Assembly (NCBI GenBank): GCA_001510575.1
Contig: LNGK01000005.1
Location: forward strand, 2,477,157 to 2,541,156
Source: Knoxdaviesia capensis
Lineage: Eukaryota; Ascomycota; Sordariomycetes; Microascales; Gondwanamycetaceae
Length of the DNA: 64,000 nt
Direction of reading: 5' to 3'
Shown: piece by piece, positions 60,174 to 64,000 of the stretch
Numbering within the stretch: the stretch's first letter is position 1
How the letters are laid out: each line of letters opens with the position of its first letter
The notes under the pieces: generated by a model
What the model was told of the DNA's origin: nothing
The model's database searches: none
Seen by the model: only the letters and a program-made list of their open reading frames with translations
Made by a program: the position numbers and the translations under genes

Positions 60174-63151
60174 CCCGGAAGATCAAGGACAACCGGGAAT
60201 GATAATCTGGGTGGCGAGAGGGGTCGGAGCCGGGCTGCAGACACACGCCGCAAGGACCACACAAAAGGGAAGGGGTACGAAAAGGGGCCCCGGAAGAGCC
60301 AGTTTAGAATCCCGAAGTTGGAGGGAAAGCTTTCTGGACTTGACGTTCCTTCGAGGGTGAAGCGAGTTTGGAGGAAGAGGGCGTGACGGTCAAGGAAAGG
60401 GCACCACCACGTGCAGAGGACGTTCAATAGATTTCAGAGTGTGAGGGGGGAGGAGGGTGAGAGAGGCCAGACCGCGATGCACGGTCCGTATGCAGCAATG
60501 AATCGGGAACGGTTGTAAAGGTAAATGGGAGAAAGATGCGTTGAAGGGGGGGGTGTAAGTTGAAAACCGGATACACCCATGGAGTACTGGTGGTACACAG
60601 CAAGCGCCGAGAGAAAGGAAAGACGGCTCGGCAACAAATCAAGCAAGAGAGACAAGAAGGAAAGGGGAAACAGATCGAATACAGAACGAGAGATAGAACG
60701 GGAACGGGGAAGCAGGAGATTGGACAAGGTTGACTGGTGACTCGATACAGACAGGAAAAGTCTGGTACGACAAACACACGTTGTTTTTGCGCGCCCCAGT
60801 CCAACCGGAGCAGTAATGAAGTTATTTTTGCTTTTAAGCTGTCTCAATTCCCAATGTTCACACCCCCTCCGTGATTTGTATTCACAGGTGTCCGGAGCAT
60901 CTAGATCAGTAATCGAAATATATAAAGCTTGCCAGGTGCCCACACGGCTAGCGTGTGGACTTTCTTGATTTCTCTCCTTCTCCTTTCTTCTCGACCCTAG
61001 CCAAGTGGGAAATATGTTCGACGACCCATTGAAAAAAATTAATATATATCTGATGTTCGAATAATGTCTTAATGTCGCGGTTGTCGTGATGGACAATTCT
61101 GAGACCGGGCCAAGATCCAGGCCGGACCGAGGCCCCGTTGCGAGAAAATGCAATGAAGTCAAGGGACCCAGAAATGAATTTTCCCAGATTCTACTCTTGA
61201 TGACCACCTTTCCTTATCATTTGGTTAAAGAAGAAGAAGAAAAAAAGTGTGAGGCAGCATCTAACACCGGCACATATCGCATGCGTTCCCGGCCGGTAGA
61301 CCCCCGGAGCCCACGCCGGCCGGAGCGGGCGAATATTTCCGCGCCAAGCAAACTTTTCTTGGCCTCCCCTTCGTTCCCTCCTCTCCCTCCCTACGCGGAT
61401 TGATGATCGCCCTCAATTCTCTCTCTGCGCACAGCCGCGCGGAGTAAGCGCGCTGCGGCCCCCCCTCTCTCTCATAGCGCTCTTTCGGAGGTCAGCATAA
61501 GCAGAAATCCCAGGTTCCAGATGATGACCGGGTTTTTAGGTTTGAACAATGACAGGGCCGTCTCAAGTGCCGTTTCGGCCGGGGCCCGAGCTCGGGAATC
61601 AAAAGCAATAAACTTGGCGGTCTTCGAACGTGCACAGTCACTCTTACCGACAGGCATTCATTCTCATGGAGGGGCAGACATCCACGTAACCACGATCACA
61701 AATCAGTAAATCCGATGTGACTTGACAGGTGCGGGACTGGATCACCTTTTTCTCCTTCTTGTTCTCCTTCTTGTTGTCCCTGGGTTCCACTCGATGGATA
61801 GGTCGAGAAGGATGGAGATCCATCTTTTCTCGCACACACACACACATTTGATCCACCATCAGATACGGCCTCGCCAGAAACTAGCGAGGACAAAACGGCC
61901 CTCAACCTCGCTGTGGAGCTCGAACCCTAGCAACTAGACTTCTGGCGTCCTCGGGCGATGCATGTATATGACTGGTTACTGCCTCCAATCGTCCCTTAGA
62001 GTCAGATCCCGCCATGTTCTCGGCTCATAGGTAACCAGCTCGCCCACATGCACAACCCATATATATAGGCCTCGCTCCTCGGTTCGTGTGGCTCCATGCG
62101 TCCCATCTCCCCATGGTCTCATCGCCAGATGTCCCCCCGCCCATTCCACCTTCATCGCGAACCTCTGCGTGGTGCCTCATCGCTCATCTCTGGCTGCATA
62201 TCTCCCTCACATTCACCGTCACTACCTCGCCTCATTGAAAATGTCATACGACCACCTCAACCTCGCCGTCCTGCACTGTCTCTTCTTCCCTTGCCGCGCC
62301 AAATACACATATGTCCGGAGCAAACCAGATCAATGTCCATAACCCACCCCTTCGCGGCCTCCGAACACAGGTCTCAACACACCACCGAAGTCAGTACTTA
62401 GGTTCACCATCATCACAATAAGGAGTAGGTATAAGCAGCAAGGGGAAGAAAATAAAGAACTGTGATAGTATAACAAGAAAGGAATCCGCTTCCAATAACC
62501 CCCTTCCCTCCATCGCCTCCCCCTTGAATCCAGACACACAAAAACTATCATAAACCCAACCTTCCACCCGGGTTGAAAAGCCAAAACTTATAAAGCTCCC
62601 ATCCGACCCAAATGCCCGAAGTCTATCAAATATGTGAGTGGCCATATATAAAGCATTAAAAAAAAAAGCAGAAAAAAGAAGAATCCAGAACAGAGGAAGG
62701 AAAGACATTTGAAGATTAGACCTCAACCCATACATATATGGTCATCATGATGTGTAAAACAAAGGGAAACTTCGAAGAAAGCGAAAGCAGGGCTGGAACA
62801 AGAAAGAGGGAATCAACTATTCAAGACCTAAAGACCACTAATCATGTTTAGATCGTGTCTAAACATGGTAATGACCTCAGGATCCTAAATAGCAAGTTCT
62901 GCAATAGATAGAGAGATGCTTGCCATGGAGTCACTGCTACTCTCCAAAAATGCCATGACTGAGGTGAGAGTTTGGTGAATGTGGTAAAATTGGGAGGAAA
63001 AGAAAATGAAGGCGAACGAAATTACATGGACATAGGTACAAGGGTATCGACAAACAAAGGGAAGAACTCGAAATGGAGAAACAAGGCAGAGGACCGCCAT
63101 GGGGAGTGATGATCGTGTGTGATGAGATCAGAGTGTGGTCACAATCGCAAG
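57603..63151. other. Gene-free stretch upstream of the DsbA-like gene and 3' of the C2H2 gene
   Basis: No supported coding region in 5.5 kb. The plus strand is purine-rich from 57.9 to 60.8 kb, so pyrimidine-rich in the direction of the minus-strand DsbA-like gene. It holds a 40-bp AC repeat. From 61.1 kb the composition is mixed. The last several hundred bases before 63152 are AT-rich and probably the 3' end of the C2H2 gene. The many short frames are low-complexity or lack any known domain. Confidence 0.5.
60130..60170. repeat. (AC)20 microsatellite
   Basis: Uninterrupted AC dinucleotide repeat of about 41 bases. Confidence 0.97.
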
Positions 63152-63892
63152 TTAGACCAGGCCCGGCTCAGCACTCTGAGGCCGCCGCAGCTGATTTGAG
63201 AAGTACATCTGGCTCAGAGACGGGGCATGGCTGGAATATGAATCAGCCGGGTCCGGGTACATGAACGAGGCGGAAGACAGTCCTCCCGAATGCTGGGATC
63301 CCGAATGAGACGGCGAGCCAACCTGGCTAGGAGACTGCCATCCAACACTACTCAGGTGCGGGCTACCCATGGCACTTCCAGGAAGCGAGTGCTCAATGCT
63401 GGGCTCCAGAGTTTGAGGCGGCGGGCCATAGCTCGTGGGATGCGAGGTCGGTCTCATGCCCGTGGTATACACGGGAGAGCTGGCCTGGTTGGACATACCC
63501 CCGTGCACGTCTCCGCGCATATGCACTGGGAGCGAGCTGTTAGGGTAGGTGTGGTAGTCAGAGAGGCGGTGTGCGCCAGGGTCAAGCTTGATGCCAGGAG
63601 ACATCGACAGGTGGCGCTGATTCGGCGACGGCGTCGAGCCTGGAGAAGCCGAGGACATCTGGTCTCCCTCTGAGCCGCTGCGCACCATCTTCATCATGTT
63701 CGGCCGAGTCGCAAGAGCAGCAGCCGTGGCGGCAGCAGCCTCCTCGATGGTGCCAACGTGGTGGTTCTGGTGGCGGGTCAGGGTGGTGCGGCGGGTGAAG
63801 GTCTTCTGGCAGTTGGCGTACGGGCACTTGTACGGCCGGCGACCAGAGTGGGTGCGGCGATGGCGAGCAAGCGAAGAGCTGTCGCTAAAGGG
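63152..63892 (-). CDS. C2H2 zinc-finger transcription factor, C-terminal part
   Basis: Last exon of a minus-strand gene whose start lies beyond the right edge. The acceptor was placed at CAACAG just before PFSDSSSLARHRRTH; another acceptor at GACAG near 63917 would add about eight residues. Visible are the second half of one finger (SFSDSSS-LARHRRTH pattern) and one complete finger, Cys-x4-Cys-x12-His-x3-His (YKCPYANCQKTFTRRTTLTRHQNHH without its tail), linked by SGRRP. An Ala-rich helix (EEAAAATAAAL) and about 180 residues rich in Ser, Pro, Gly and His with no domain follow. It is probably a DNA-binding regulator; I cannot name the orthologue. The remaining fingers and the N-terminus are outside the window. 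Confidence 0.85.
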   Translation of the reverse strand, partial: PFSDSSSLARHRRTHSGRRPYKCPYANCQKTFTRRTTLTRHQNHHVGTIEEAAAATAAALATRPNMMKMVRSGSEGDQMSSASPGSTPSPNQRHLSMSPGIKLDPGAHRLSDYHTYPNSSLPVHMRGDVHGGMSNQASSPVYTTGMRPTSHPTSYGPPPQTLEPSIEHSLPGSAMGSPHLSSVGWQSPSQVGSPSHSGSQHSGGLSSASFMYPDPADSYSSHAPSLSQMYFSNQLRRPQSAEPGLV

Positions 63893-64000
63893 CTGTTGGG
63901 CGGGGTGAAACATCATCTGTCAGCACTCGGGAACTTTTGGAAACCTTGGAAACCTTGCTTCCGGTTAAGGGGCAGCAAAACAGCCCCCCCATCCCCCCCC

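Noticed and set aside
61900..61935. GGTTCGAGCTCC on the minus strand, like a tRNA T-loop
   Set aside because: The flanking five-base stem does not pair and no A-box is found at the right distance.

Overview
The window is nuclear DNA of a filamentous ascomycete. Genes have short GT-AG introns with CTAAC-like branch sites, leaders are pyrimidine-rich, and the set includes acuK/ERT1-type, exgD, FMP52 and AIM21 homologues. One transposon is destroyed by C-to-T and G-to-A changes typical of repeat-induced point mutation (RIP). Gene content and protein similarity suggest Eurotiales (Aspergillus/Penicillium relatives); the genus cannot be fixed from this sequence. Layout, left to right: AIM21-like actin-patch protein (+, 5289-7833); peroxisomal 3-ketoacyl-CoA thiolase (+, 9614-11075); a complete but dead Ty1/copia retrotransposon with 153-bp LTRs and a 5-bp target-site duplication (11503-18670); OPI3-type phospholipid methyltransferase (+, 19634-20638); RING-type protein (-, 21391-22140); FMP52-type oxidoreductase (+, 23510-24247); riboflavin kinase (+, 25207-25983); acuK/ERT1 gluconeogenesis activator (-, 26991-29324); a 5.5-kb gene-free stretch; MFS drug-type transporter (-, 34870-38007); a 4.4-kb gene-free stretch; exgD-type membrane glucanase (-, 42408-44567), divergent from branched-chain keto-acid dehydrogenase E1-beta (+, 45196-46508); F-actin capping protein alpha (+, 47120-48503); cytochrome b5 (+, 51380-52188); TFIIE beta (+, 53575-54474); a DsbA/FrnE-like protein with a long low-complexity insertion (-, 55896-57602); and the C-terminal part of a C2H2 transcription factor (-, 63152 to the right edge). 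The genes are mostly housekeeping and do not form an obvious cluster. Loose themes are carbon metabolism (thiolase, branched-chain dehydrogenase, acuK/ERT1), ER lipid metabolism (OPI3-type enzyme, cytochrome b5) and cortical actin (AIM21-like protein, capping protein alpha). Exon structures were rebuilt by reading splice sites and checking that frame and conserved sequence continue across each junction. I did not find a convincing new biological system. The most informative structure is the RIP-mutated copia element. Its two LTRs differ at 26 of 153 positions, all transitions, with the mutated half switching from the right LTR to the left LTR around LTR position 67-78.
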